A stretch of DNA of 64,000 nt from Lactarius indigo (taxonomy: Eukaryota; Basidiomycota; Agaricomycetes; Russulales; Russulaceae). A program made the position numbers and the translations under genes. Positions within the stretch are counted from its first letter, which is position 1. Each line of letters opens with the position of its first letter. Of this stretch, positions 32,608 through 43,571 are shown in pieces. The stretch is taken from positions 1 to 64,000 of the forward strand of contig JAFKAC010000048.1 of assembly GCA_025766275.1 (NCBI GenBank), in the 5' to 3' direction. The notes below the pieces were generated by a model. It had not been told where the DNA came from. It did no database searches and saw nothing but the letters and a program-made list of their open reading frames with translations.

Positions 32608-33971
32608 TCATAAAAGCTCAACTATACGCGGTTTCTCTCGAGTGTCACTACCAAGTGGGGGTCCACCAACCTCCTCTCCCGCGGCAGGCCCCGGCCTCGA
32701 ATGCGACTCGAGCTCCAGCTTCCCTGCCCAACGCTCCGCGTCCGCTGCGACAGCGCGCAAAATTGGCGTCGACGCACGCTGGACCTGCGCCGCGTAGAAA
32801 ACGATTTTCGCCGCGGTGCGCGGTGCGCGTGGTTTGAACAGATCGTGCAGATCCGACAGGGCGCGCAACGCGAGCGCCCCTTCGTCGTCATCTTCTGCTA
32901 CGAGTGGCGGGCGTAGCAACGTAGCTGCATCACGCAGCAGAAGCGCGAATGCCGATGGAGTGACGGAGCCCTGAGGGTGGTCAGCCGAAAGATGGCGTGC
33001 TCATGGCTTGTCGCGCACCGCGCTAAAGCGTGAAAAAATGTCGGTCGACGCAGATTCGATGCCGGGGAAGCGCGTCTTGTCGTCTTTGGCAACAATGAAG
33101 GGGACTAGACGAGAGACAAGGGCGCGCGCGTCGGAAGTTGACGAGGCGAGTGGATAGGCGGAAAGATGTCGTGATGCGTAAGCATATGCAACACTACATC
33201 CCTTGCGATCAGAACCGGGCCAATCGCAAATACTTGTCATAACTTACAGGATCGCAACCAGGTTATACGCCAGCGGAAAGGCTGGCGCAGGCGGAGAGGG
33301 GGGTGTTGGCGATGCGGCCAACAGGGATTTTGGTATAATGATGAGATCGGGAGGTTGCGCGGGACTTGGCGCTATGGCGTTAATTGCGGGCGCAGTCGGT
33401 GAACTTGTCCACCAAGGTGCGGGAATGTCATCCGCGAGATCTGAGCTGGTGAGGAGAGTTTTGGCCAATTCAGAGGTTGGATCTTGCACAGCACGAGTGA
33501 AGCGGGTGCGCTCTTCTGGGGTCAACGCAGCCCATATATTATCCGCAGAAGCACTTTCTACAAACTTCTAGTGTCGCTCTCCAAGTAGTGATATGCACAT
33601 AAAGCTTACCGAGGTCGATGCCTCCCAGCCGTCGTTCTAGGTCATCTAAAGGGCCCTCGCCGTCATCGCTTTCCTCTGGATGAGAGAACGGGTCGTCGAG
33701 ACTGTCCTGCTCGAAGCGCTTCAGAAGATCCAACATAGCATTGCGTTCGGTAGCAGACGTCGATGGTTCTGTGTGGATGTCCGACGCGAGTTGGTCGCGG
33801 TAAAATGGCTCAGAGCATTGTGAGTGCGCCTAAAAACAAACGTTTCGTTGTGAGTACGACAACCAGTTAAGAACATACCTCGGCGCGAAAACACGAGAGC
33901 GAGCAGTAGAGGAGATTGCAACGAGGGCACGTGTACCGAGAGAACTGTCGGCGACATCTGCTCTCGGCCAT
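32608..33971 (-). CDS. HIT-type zinc-finger protein, ZNHIT2-like
   Basis: Starts MAESRCRRQFSRYTCPRCN and continues LLYCSLSCFRAEAHSQCSE after a 47-bp phase-0 intron. This is a HIT zinc finger (cysteines spaced C..CPRC..YCS..CF..H..C). The acidic segment LLKRFEQDSLDDPF and helical blocks follow, with PEERTRFTRAV, then PWWTS, FPLAYNLVAILVAYAYASR and the C-terminal FYAAQVQRASTPILRAVA. This order matches ZNHIT2, an assembly factor that works with the R2TP chaperone and U5 snRNP/RNA polymerase assembly. Four or five introns were bridged without a frame break. The 5' 40-80 bp of this gene was copied twice into the thioredoxin triplication next to it. Confidence 0.8.
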
Positions 33972-34911
33972 GGCGTCAGCATTGCGTTCGAAACAAAACT
34001 AGTGAAATACGGACATCCCACAGAATGGAGTCTTGTCGTCTGGAGGATCAGGCGACGTCGCGATGAAAGTCGCCATTACAGTACTGTACTCGTGACCGTG
34101 ACTATCGATGTCCGCAAGCGAGTCTCTTATGTCCACCACATGTTGGCAGTTCCCCCTTCGTTGCGCCTTTGCACTACCGTCATCCCGCCGTTCCAATAGT
34201 GCCTCTTGTTCTCCTTCTCGTCTTCACGTCCTGTCTCGAGTGCCGCTTCTCCTCGTTCCCCAATCAACTACTCTCCTCTCACAACTACCTATAAGCCTGA
34301 GACCTGCGTCTTAGATACTAATTTGCATGTATTCAAAGCCTCGGAAATATACAGCATTCGGATACACTTCTTTATATATTCAGGACAACCTGATCGTCGA
34401 CCAGGCCCCTATCATCCCACACTCATTGATAATTAATTTGCTCTCGCCGGAAGAACTCAGCGCCTTCTGCCCCAAGAATCTTATATTCCCACCATTCGAT
34501 ATCTATATACTGTGGATGGGCATATTTCGGAGGCTCGCTACTGTCAACTTGCCCGATCGACCAGATCATTACTTTCGAGTAAGCAGAGTCCTTCACCTCA
34601 TAAGAACGGTTTATTCGATACCGAAATCAGTCGAATGCAGAAGTGGTGTTTGTCAAATGAAGTATAGTGGTCCGGATAGCGTCGGTGAGCCCGATGGTGT
34701 CATTATCGTGCGACGGTCGCGCATAGCTGGAACTGATGCATCCGTGGTTTCCGGTTGCCCTTGCTTTCCCAAAAATCACTAGTACCGTATCTGGCACGCG
34801 GTCGACCCACATGCACAGTAAACTCATGTTGCATCGTATTAGAATATCATACATCGGGGGAATGAGACCAACAGATTACAATGTCAGAGCTTTCGAGTCC
34901 AATCCACCCGC

Positions 34912-35416
34912 TCATACGACGGACTTCGCCAACTTGACCAATGCCTACAGATTTCTTATCAGCGACCATGCGGCGTTATTCCAACAATCAATGACGCATA
35001 CCTCAAGCTTGGGCGGGGCGGCACCAACAAGCTCTTCAACCTTATTTCCGTCCTTGAATACTATGAATGTAGGCATCTGAAAACCAATTAACTCTCCTTG
35101 TTACTAACAAAAAATTGGCGGGAAGGGTAAACGTACGGCGCGAATGCCAACCTCTTGCGCGATGTCGGGTTGGTCGTCAACATCGACCTTGTAGAACTCA
35201 ACCCCGGCGTTCTCGGGATTTTCTGCGTGTTTTTCAAAGACTGGCGAGATGACTCTGCACGGGCCACACCACGTCGCCCAAAAGTCGATGGCGACAGCTT
35301 TGCCCGAGTTGATCTGTGCCGTTAATCAGCCAACGAACGGAACCGCAGAGGCGGCAGGCACAACTACGCACGATTTGCTGAAACTCAGCGTATGAGGTGA
35401 TCGCTTTGACGGACAT
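34912..35416 (-). CDS. Thioredoxin, copy A
   Basis: Small dithiol oxidoreductase that reduces protein disulfides, itself recycled by thioredoxin reductase. Four exons: MSVKAITSYAEFQQI; the core with FWATWCGPCR; MPTFIVFKDG, carrying the conserved cis-proline; and a ten-residue tail ALVKLAKSVV. Total 109 residues, the normal cytosolic thioredoxin length, with active-site cysteines at about 31 and 34. All splice sites are intact (donors GTGCGT, GTACGT, GTATGC). A TATA box (35501-35506) lies 85 bp upstream. It has two close paralogues at 37612-38105 and 39314-39819. Confidence 0.9.
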
Positions 35417-35500
35417 CTCGATGTCTACGTTATACAGGTATGGGTGAACTGCTGGAGTGGGAAAAAAAGGCTTTAGATTCCCCGCACGGTCCTGGGCCGC

Positions 35501-35506
35501 TTTATA
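35501..35506 (-). promoter_or_regulatory. TATA box, thioredoxin A
   Basis: TATAAA on the minus strand, 85 bp before the ATG. The same element is kept at 87 and 88 bp in copies B and C, so all three promoters look usable. Confidence 0.55.
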
Positions 35507-35676
35507 CGAGACCCCACTGATTTATCGGGTCATCTAATCATAATATGTCGGTCAGCATCAGACAGCTTCCATGTGATGGCATCACCTCTGTCACCTTCCA
35601 TGCTCATCGTTTCAAGCGCCAGCACATTCGAGAATACCATAGTTGATTGATTGACATACTCCATCTGTTCATTGCT

Positions 35677-35733
35677 GTGTACTGAGAGAACTGTCGGCGA
35701 CATCTACTCTTGGCCACGGCGTCTAGTGAAATA
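35677..35733 (-). pseudogene. 5' fragment of the HIT-finger gene in unit B
   Basis: Matches 33931-33980 of the functional gene: codons for SRCRRQFS remain, but the start codon is GTG instead of ATG and the reading frame ends at the unit boundary. A short block present upstream of the start in units A and C is deleted here. It is a by-product of the tandem duplication. Confidence 0.7.
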
Positions 35734-36465
35734 TGGACATCCCACAGAATGGGGTCTAGTCATCTGAAGGATCAGGCGAACTCGACGTCGCGATGAAAGT
35801 CGCCATTACAGTACTGTACTCGTGACCGTGACCATCGATGTCCGCAAGCGAGTCTCTTACGTCCACCACATGTTGGCAGTTCCCCTTCGTTGCGCCTTTG
35901 CACTACCGCCATCCCACCATCGCAATGATAGTGCCTTTTGTTCTCCTTCTCGTCTTCATGTCCTGTCTCGAGTGCCGCCTCTCCTCGTTCCCCAATCAAC
36001 TACTCTCCCCTCACAACTACCTATAAGATCTGCGTCTTAGATACTAATCTGCATGTATTCAAAGCCTCGGAAATATACAGCATTCGGGCACACTTCTTTA
36101 TTCAGGACAACCTGATCGTCGACCAGGCCCCTATCATCCCACACTCATTGATAATTAATTTGCTCTCGCCGGAAGAACTCAGCGCCTTCTGCCCCGAGAA
36201 TCTTATATTCCCACCATTCGATATTTATATACTGTGGACAGGCAGATTTCGGAGGCTCGCTACTGTCAATTTTCCCGACCCGGCCAGATTATTACTTTCG
36301 AGCAGGCAGAGTCCTTCACCTCTAGAAGAATGGTTTATTCGATACCGAAATCGGTCGAGTGCAGAAGTGGTGTTTGTCAAATGAAGTATAGTGGTCTGGA
36401 CAGCGTCGGTGAGCCCGATGGTGTCATTCTCGTGCGATGGTCGCGCATAGCTGAGACTTGTCTGA

Positions 36466-36481
36466 TACACCCATGGTTTCC
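36466..36481. repeat. LINE target-site duplication, left copy
   Basis: TACACCCATGGTTTCC, repeated exactly at 37425-37440 on the other side of the inserted element. Confidence 0.85.
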
Positions 36482-37424
36482 TTTTTTTTTTTGATCAATA
36501 TTTATTCTGGGATGCGTAACAGAGAGTTACAAACCAGTCACAGCAGAACAGAGCCGTATTTAAGAAACACATTAGTCCAAATGAGGTGCCCCCGAGAAAT
36601 GTAAGTACGGAACCAAGACTCAGAGAAAATAATACAGAAGGACAACCACGTGGGTCACCAGGCATACAGTTACAATCCGAGGACGCAGGGGAATAGTATA
36701 TGCGGGGGAGCCGCCGATTAGATAGTCAAAGCAAAGAAGACCATGGAGGAAACCAAACCTCAGTGTGCACCTACCTAGTCAGGCTCAGGGGGCACGGGTA
36801 TAGGGAGACCGGATTCCGGCTTGGAGAGCGTTTGAGTCTGGTCGAAGAAGTTAAGGAGCTTAGCGACGCCCCGCTTCTTGGATAGAAGGAGAGAGTGTGG
36901 GTAAAGAGGGGGCGTTGGGGGAATCGCAAACTGGAGGATGGCGGTGTCGATACGGTCACGTAGGTAACGCGAGCAGTGGAGGATGATATGCTCCGCGGTC
37001 CGGAGAGTCGCGCTGCAAGGGCAAGACGCGTTCTTGGGGGGGTCGTTAGTGTGGAAGTGTTGGACGTACGTGCCCATGAAGGCGTGGTCCGTGGCAACCT
37101 GCATGAGGGTGGATGTGCTCCGCCTGGTGTGCTTGGCGCGACGACAGCCCAAGGGTTCTTTTTCCACTGCTGTGACCTGCAACCAGAGTGGGTGGGGTTC
37201 GGTGGGGTTGGGGGGGTGAACGTCGGAATGAGTGTGAGTGAAGGAGAGTGGTTCCCTAACCACATTGCGGCGGAATTGAGGGATAAGCCACGCTTCGTGC
37301 CAGGCCGCGTTCCAGCCGTGGAAGGTGAGCTTGCGTGCTCGAGCCTTTTGGAATGCTGCAGAATTGACGAGATTAAGCCCGTCAGGGGGGTCGCGTGTGC
37401 AGGCCTCGGTCGCCAAGTCCCATG
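36482..37424 (-). mobile_element. 5'-truncated non-LTR retrotransposon (LINE)
   Basis: Inserted into unit B and flanked by a 16-bp target-site duplication. The run of T at its left end is the poly-A tail of a minus-strand element. The minus-strand frame ending near 36775 encodes the C-terminal part of a LINE ORF2 product: VATDHAFMGTYVQHFHTND, then CPCSATLRTAEHIILHCSRY, the zinc-knuckle-like CCHC region behind the reverse transcriptase/RNase H of Tad/jockey-like elements. Reverse transcriptase and endonuclease are missing, so the copy is dead on arrival. It is absent from units A and C, so it came after the duplication. Confidence 0.8.
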
Positions 37425-37440
37425 TACACCCATGGTTTCC
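37425..37440. repeat. LINE target-site duplication, right copy
   Basis: Exact copy of 36466-36481. Downstream sequence continues the unit B alignment with units A and C. Confidence 0.85.
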
Positions 37441-37611
37441 CGCTGCGCTTGTTTTCCCAAAAATCACTAGTACCATATGTCGCACGCGGTCGACCCACAT
37501 GTACAGTGAACTCATGTTCCGTCGTATTAGAATACCATACATCGGGGGAATGAGACCAACAGATTACAATGTCAGAGCTTTCGAGTCCAATCCACCCGCT
37601 TATACGGAGGA

Positions 37612-38105
37612 CTACACTTCCGAGGCCAATGCCTACAGAATTCTTATCAGCGACCATGCGGTGTTACCCCAACAACCAATGACACATACCTTAAGCTTGG
37701 TCGGGTCAGCACCAACAAGCTCCTTAACCTTCTCTCCGTCCTTGAATAATATGAATGTAGGCATCTGAAAACCAATTAACTCTCCTTGTTATGTGACAAA
37801 AAGTTGGTGAGAAGGGTAAACGTACGGAGCGAATGCCAACCTCTTCTGCGATATCGGGGTGTTCGTCAACATCGACCTTGTAGAACTCAACCCCGGCGTT
37901 CTCGGGATGTTCTGCGAGTTGTTTAAAGACTGGCGAGATGATTCTGCACGGGCCACACCACGTCGCCCAAAAGTCGATGATGACAACTTTGCCCGATTTG
38001 ATCTGTGCCGTTAATCAGCCAACGAACGGAATCGCAGAGGCGGCAGGCACAACTACGCACGATTTGCTTAAACTCAGCGTATGAGGCGATCTCTTTGACC
38101 GACAT
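37612..38105 (-). CDS. Thioredoxin, copy B
   Basis: Four exons as in copy A: MSVKEIASYAEFKQI, core with FWATWCGPCRIISPVF, MPTFILFKDGEKV, and a shorter tail ALASEV, giving 105 residues. Active-site WCGPC and the MPTF cis-proline are intact, and no stop or splice defect is visible. It has diverged more than A and C (IKSGKVVIIDF, EHPDIAEEVGIRS). The LINE lies about 190 bp downstream of its stop codon, outside the coding part, so expression may be unaffected. Confidence 0.88.
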
Positions 38106-38191
38106 CTCGATGTCTACGATATACAGGTATGGGTGAACTGCTGGAATGGGAAAAAAAAAGGCTTTAGATTTCCCGCGTCGTCCTGGGTCGC

Positions 38192-38197
38192 TTTATA
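38192..38197 (-). promoter_or_regulatory. TATA box, thioredoxin B
   Basis: TATAAA on the minus strand, 87 bp before the ATG, in the same position as in copies A and C. Confidence 0.55.
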
Positions 38198-38367
38198 CGA
38201 GAGCCCGACTGATTCATCAGCTCATCTAATCATAATATGTCGGTCAGCATCAGACAGCTTCCATGTGATGGCCCCTCCTCTGTCACCTTCCATGCTCATC
38301 GTTTCAAGCGCCAGCACATTCGAGAAACCATAGTTGATTGATTTACATACTGTATCTGTTCATTGTC

Positions 38368-38440
38368 GTGTACCGAGAGAACTGTCGGCGACATCCGCTC
38401 TCTACCACGGCGTCAGCATTGCGTTCGAAATAGAATTAGT
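38368..38440 (-). pseudogene. 5' fragment of the HIT-finger gene in unit C
   Basis: Longer than the fragment in unit B and also reading GTG instead of the ATG start. The second codon after the start is TAG. It cannot be translated as the HIT protein and serves as a marker of the duplication boundary. Confidence 0.7.
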
Positions 38441-39313
38441 GAAATACGGACATCTCACAGAATGGGGTCTTGTCGTCTGGAGGATCAGGCGATCTCGACG
38501 TCGCGATGAAAGTCGCCATTACAGTACTGTACTCGTGACCGTGACCGTGACCATCGATGTCCACAAGCGAGTCTCTCGTCCACCACATGTTGGCAGTTCC
38601 CCCTTCGTTGCGCCTTTGCACTACCGCCATCCCGCCATCGCAATAGTGCATTTGTTCTCCTTCTCGTCTTCACGTCCTGTCTCGAGTGCCGCTTCTCCTC
38701 GTTCACCAATCAACTACTCTCCCCTCACAACTACCTATAAGACCTGCGTCTTAGATACTAATCTGCATGTATTCAAAGCCTCGGAAATATACAGCATTCG
38801 GGCACACTTCTTCATTCAGGACAACCTGATCGTCGACCAGGCCCCCTATCATCGCACACTCATTGATAATTAATTTACTCTCGCCGAAAGAGCTCAGCGC
38901 CTTCTGTGGACAGGCAGATTTCGGAGGCTCGCTACTGTCAATTTGCCCGATCGACCAGATCATTACTTCGAGTAAGCAGAGTCCTTCACCTCAAGAAGAA
39001 TGGTTTATTCAATACCGAAATCGGTCGAATGCAGAAGTGGTGTTTGTCAAATGAAGCATAGTGGTCTGGACAGTGTCGGTGATCCCGACGGTGTCATTCT
39101 CGTGCGATGGTCATGCATAGCTGGGACTTGTCTGATACACCCATGGTTTCCCGCTGCCCTTGTTTTCCCAAAAATCACTAGTACCGTATCTCGCACGCGG
39201 TCGACCCACATGTACAGTAAACTCATGTTCCGTCGTATTAGAATATCATACATCGAGGGAATGAGACAATCAGATTACAATGTCAGAAGAGCTTTCGAGT
39301 CCAGTCCACCCGC

Positions 39314-39819
39314 TTATACGACGGACTGCGCCTTCACGACCAATGCCTACAGATTTCTTATCAGCGACCATGCGGTGTTACCCCAACAACCAATGACGCA
39401 TACCTGAAGCCCGGCCGGGTTAGCACCAACAAGTTCATCAACCTTATTTCCGTCCTTGAATACTATGAATGTAGGCATCTGAAAACCAATTGGCTCTCCT
39501 TGTTACGTGACGAAAAGTTGGCGGGAAGGGTAAACGTACGGCGCGAATGCCAACCTCTTGCGCGATGTCGGCTTGTTGGTCAACATCGACCTTGTAGAAC
39601 TCAATCCCGGCGTTATCAGAGTGTTCTGCGAATTTTTCAAAGACTGGCGATATGACTCTGCACGGGCCACACCACGTCGCCCAAAAGTCGATGGCGACAG
39701 CTTTGCCCGAGTTGATCTGTGCCAATAATCAGCCAACGAACGGAACCGCAGAGGCGGCAGGCACGACTACGCACGATTTGCTGAAACTCGGCGTATGAGG
39801 TGATCTCTTTGACGGACAT
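39314..39819 (-). CDS. Thioredoxin, copy C
   Basis: Four exons: MSVKEITSYAEFQQI, core INSGKAVAIDFWATWCGPCR, then MPTFIVFKDGNKV, and tail ALVVKAQSVV; 109 residues. It is closer to copy A than to copy B. The thioredoxin active site and cis-proline are intact. The TATA box at 39907-39912 is 88 bp upstream. All three copies being open suggests dosage or subfunction is under selection, or that the array is young. Confidence 0.9.
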
Positions 39820-39906
39820 CTCGATGTCTACGTTATACGGGTATGGGTGAACCGCTGGAGTGGGAAAAAAAAAAGGCTTTAGATTCCTCGCACGATCCTG
39901 GGCTGC

Positions 39907-39912
39907 TTTATA
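39907..39912 (-). promoter_or_regulatory. TATA box, thioredoxin C
   Basis: TATAAA on the minus strand, 88 bp before the ATG. Confidence 0.55.
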
Positions 39913-40082
39913 CGAGAGCCCCACTCATTTTATCGGCTCATCTAATCATAATTTCTCGGTCAGCATCAGTCAGCCTCCACGTGATGGCACCACCTCTGTC
40001 AGCTTCCATGCTCGTCGTTTCAAGCGCCAGCACATTCGAGAATACCATAGTTGATTGATTGACATACTCTATCTGTTCATTG

Positions 40083-40701
40083 CCTTTCTGACTCGATTCC
40101 GACTCTGTAAACGAGCTTATTACACATCACGTGGAGAGCGCTCGAATAAGGACCGCTTGAGTAGTACAAGCAGTACGCAAATCTTGATGCAGATAGAGAA
40201 AGAAATGGGTAGTCACCGTAGTACATAGTGAAACGCTTTGAGACTAGCGATCTGGCATGGACAATCGCCAGATGATTGACAGGTGCAGTCACGAAACATG
40301 GCGCAAGATATCGGGGAAATCTTATAGCCGGAACCGATCCAATACTGTGGTCGTAACTTAGCAGATGCGAGTGGAGCGCGGCGTGCACAGCTTTGTCCGG
40401 CTTCGGTGAAGAACGCATTCGAGAAACGATGCTATATCGGACGATGACTCGCCAATGTCAAAGGATTTCTCATCCTGGTGCGATACTTCGGAATAGCGTA
40501 AATTGCACTCAAATAAACGAGAACAAAAAGAAATCGAAAGTATTCCTATGCACCTTCAACCACCAAACACGTACCAGTAAAAACAGACGAAATAGACCCG
40601 AGAAAGTCACAACAAGAGGGACCAATCCTTCGATCATTTGCTCGTCTCAAGTGTCCCCCGAAAGGTGGACATCGACAAGAATAGCAAAGGAAAGCAAGGG
40701 T
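40083..40701. other. Intergenic, U2 3' flank
   Basis: Single-copy DNA between the triplication and the U2 gene. About 100 bp next to U2 keep weak similarity to the flank of the other U2 copy (for example GATGTCNACCTNT and CTTGAGA), so the U2 duplication included some 3' flank. Confidence 0.4.
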
Positions 40702-40894
40702 GGTCCCCTGACGACACAGGCCAGTAGTGCAGCGGCAAGGTCATCGCGTCCCAGGGTTGCAAGCAGAGCCCAGAGAACAGGGGCGGCAAAAATTAGATAA
40801 CCAGTAATGGGGGCGGTGCCCCCATAATAGTGGTTAAACTATTAAGAACAGATACTACACTTGATCTAAGCCAAAAGGCCAGAGTGGTAAAGAT
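40702..40894 (-). ncRNA. U2 spliceosomal snRNA, copy 1
   Basis: Read on the minus strand it begins ATCTTTACCACTCTGGCC and continues TTTTGGCTTAGATCAAGTG, then GTAGTATCTGTTCTTA, the highly conserved 5' end of U2 including the GTAGTA that pairs with intron branch sites. Stem-loop IIa/b (GGGGGCACCGCCCCC) and an Sm site TAATTTTTG follow. The 3' end is placed by comparison with the copy at 59328; it may be off by a few bases. The two copies differ at scattered positions only in the 3' half. Confidence 0.9.
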
Positions 40895-40916
40895 TTCGGG
40901 AAGAGAGGTGCGAGGG

Positions 40917-40924
40917 TTATATAG
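40917..40924 (-). promoter_or_regulatory. TATA box of U2 copy 1
   Basis: CTATATAA on the minus strand, 23-30 bp upstream of the RNA start, as in the other U2 copy (TATAAAA 29 bp upstream). Confidence 0.6.
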
Positions 40925-43571
40925 TGCCGGGGGCTTGCGCACGGACCACCCAACGTGCACGCGTGGCCCGTGCGAGCACTGTTGGCACGAGACGCCAAGT
41001 TCTCGGCTTCAACCTGTTCACCGCAAGTCCAGCGCAGCGCATTTCAGAACCAGTGCAGTTAAATCAGGGCGGGCTGTACGACGTCCTGGAATTTACTCTA
41101 TCACCCACTTTTTGAAATTTTTTTGGTACCAGCGCGTTGTTCTGCAAATGCGCGCCAGATGTGCGCTGGCCGTCTCTCCAATCTTTCCTGATAATCAGAT
41201 GCTACAGTAGGACGAATTATGGCTGTCACCGCCCAACCCCAATGGACCAGGCAGATGGTCGATAGAGGACTCTTGCACAGGTGCCTGTCTGATCTCTCGG
41301 CCTCTTCGGCCTCTGTTTCACGAGCGCTCTGTATGCGCCCCAGACGCTAGGAATCTGATTGTGTGCATTGCTTTTAATTCTGTCGGTGGCCATACGAACG
41401 ACGAAAGGAAGCATTGCGTTCGCGTGTACCCTCCAATTCTTCCTCTTCTTGACGATGCACAGACCGAGATGCCCGGTAACCCCCTGAGCATCCGATGCGT
41501 GCTAAGGCTATCGACATGAAATGGGGGTCATCAGACCGCGTTCTAGCATGTTTGTGTCTTCGTGCCTATGGTGCCTGTGTTTTCTTGGCGGATCCAACAG
41601 GTGACCCTTGCGGCATCTGTCTACCCCACTGATAGCTGGCCATGCCCAAAAGAGATCTGACTTTGACCGTTTTCTACCCCGCCTATCTCCCCCACATCGT
41701 GCTTGCTCTATGATTGGACGAGAGGCGCTCCCTGCTATCAATCAATCAGCAACTGCGCCTCAGAAAGCTCCTCAGGACGATCTTCCCTGTTACAGTTCAG
41801 TGCAGTATCCTTGAAGGTTACATTGAGCGCTCTCGTCCAGCCACATTCCCGGGCACCCTCCAATTTCCGTGCGCCTGGAATTCTGCGATTGTCTGATTGC
41901 GCCTCAGACATCCACTCGTTTGGGATGCCCATGGTCTAGGGAGCTCTTGGAGTGCGATTTACGTGCTCGCAGCGAACACCTACCTCCCGCCTACTGAAAT
42001 TCAGAGCCCAGATGCGCCTATCTTGCAAGAGAAGTCGAAGGACGGACGGAGATTAAATGGTAAACAAACCTGACGCCCTGCTTCGCGCGATACAGCAGAA
42101 CACGCGGCGACTCACCAGGTCTCGCTTCCGTCAGATATGAGTCGGGGTATTCCTGGTGATGAGCCAAGTACGGACATTGGTGCGTTCGTGATCTTCAAGA
42201 TGAAACGCGCGCCTTGATTTCCTCGTGGATCATAGTTGTTTGCATATGGGTCCGAGCCAAGCCACATGATCCACAACGCGCTTGTCCTTATCATTAACAA
42301 AATGAAATCGGCTTCCATCCGTTGCAAATCGTTGCCTCAATCGTAAAAAAGAAACTGTTCTATCTAACACACCTATCTTCACCGAAATGTATAAAGAAGT
42401 GCGCCCTAAATGCTAACTGAAAGCGGGGAAGGCGCGCGCGGGAAAAAGCGCCTCGAAGAGTGCAAAGTCGTTCCAACCGTAATGGTAACGTAGGGGTCGC
42501 ACGCTGCACCATCCTGACATCCAACGGCCACTTGATCAAAACATTGATGCGTGAGCATACCATCACACGAGACACATCCTGTACACGGACATATAAGCAC
42601 AGCACGTGGACATTAAAGCGAATACTCGTGTCTCGCACCCTATTAACCGGCCGTATATTCGGGCGAGGACTTTTAGTGAAGACAGACGCAACGGCGGCCG
42701 GTTTGAGGAGCGACGGGTGTCACGGTGGCGCAACGCGAAGCAGGAACGCTCAGGAGGGCCCGCGAGACCGAACCCCACTGGAAGATGCGGCGGAAACTTA
42801 CCGCACGACTCTCGACCCTCGCAAGGGTAGGTAACACTTATCGCTCGGGGCTCGTCCGGGCCACCATATGGCCACAACGGAATCGGGCCGTCCGGGCCTA
42901 GCCTTTGCCCCAATCACATCACCGCATCACGAGAAAAAAAAAAAAGTTTTCTTTATTTATACCTTTGTCTCTGCACGCGGCGATTGCAAAAACAAATCGG
43001 TTGTGTGTGGGCGAGCAACACAACATCCCTACAGTTTACGACCCGTCAAGAACACCGACCGTCCGTTGATAGAGTTCAATGAAGGGTTGGGCTGCCCCAT
43101 CGTCGACCCGAAGTTCTACATTCATCCTTTGACAAAACCCCGCTTTCGATTATTGGTTCAGGGTTCGGGTGGGGTTTTTGAAAACCCGAAGGGGAGGCAG
43201 GCAACTTTTTTTTTTTCTGCTTCCGGACCCCCTCGCCAAAGTCCGCACGCGGTCGCACAGCGCGACTCGGAACAGTCTAAGTCACCACCACTGCCTATCC
43301 AGGGGTAAATGAGAAGATAGCGTTCTTCGAAGAGTCACTCTTACACAAAACTAGCACATTGGTGAGCCAAGCCGTTTCCGGATGTGTAACATCTTTCCTT
43401 ACCAGCTTGGCACAGATTGAGTTGCACCGGCTAGACCAGAAGAACCCTGCCTACCATCTATTACCATCAAAATCCCGCAACTCCTAAAAATATGTTCTAA
43501 CCAACTGAAACAAGGCCTCGACCCTTTCTAGCTAGCTTGCTCGCTTGTTTTTATTTTTATTTTTTTCCCCA
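40925..43571. other. 2.6-kb stretch without a supported gene
   Basis: Several open frames of 60-145 codons show no domain. Two homopolymer runs occur (A12 near 42933, T13 near 43208). The last about 150 bp, rich in T and C, are the leader of the C2H2 gene. Confidence 0.4.

Larger units (their letters stand above)
33931..35676. repeat. Tandem triplication, unit A
   Basis: First of three head-to-tail units of about 1.73 kb. It begins GTGTACCGAGAGAACTGTCG inside the first exon of the HIT gene and ends ATCTGTTCATTG upstream of the thioredoxin promoter. It contains an intact thioredoxin gene. The left boundary within the functional HIT gene shows that this unit is the original arrangement. Confidence 0.85.
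35677..38367. repeat. Tandem triplication, unit B (with LINE insertion)
   Basis: Second unit. It starts with the HIT-gene fragment GTGTACTGAGAGAACTGTCG right after ATTGCT and ends at the next copy of TGTTCATTG. After removal of the 943-bp LINE and one target-site copy, the unit is about 1,732 bp, nearly the same as unit A. Confidence 0.85.
38368..40082. repeat. Tandem triplication, unit C
   Basis: Third unit, from the HIT-gene fragment GTGTACCGAGAGAACTGTCG to ATCTGTTCATTG at 40082, where similarity to the array stops. It lacks 43 bp present in units A and B near 38910, a deletion between two CTG triplets. Confidence 0.85.

Noticed and set aside
36775..37542. 255-codon fusion protein
   Set aside because: The frame runs from duplicated host DNA across the target-site duplication into the LINE; it is a chance fusion.
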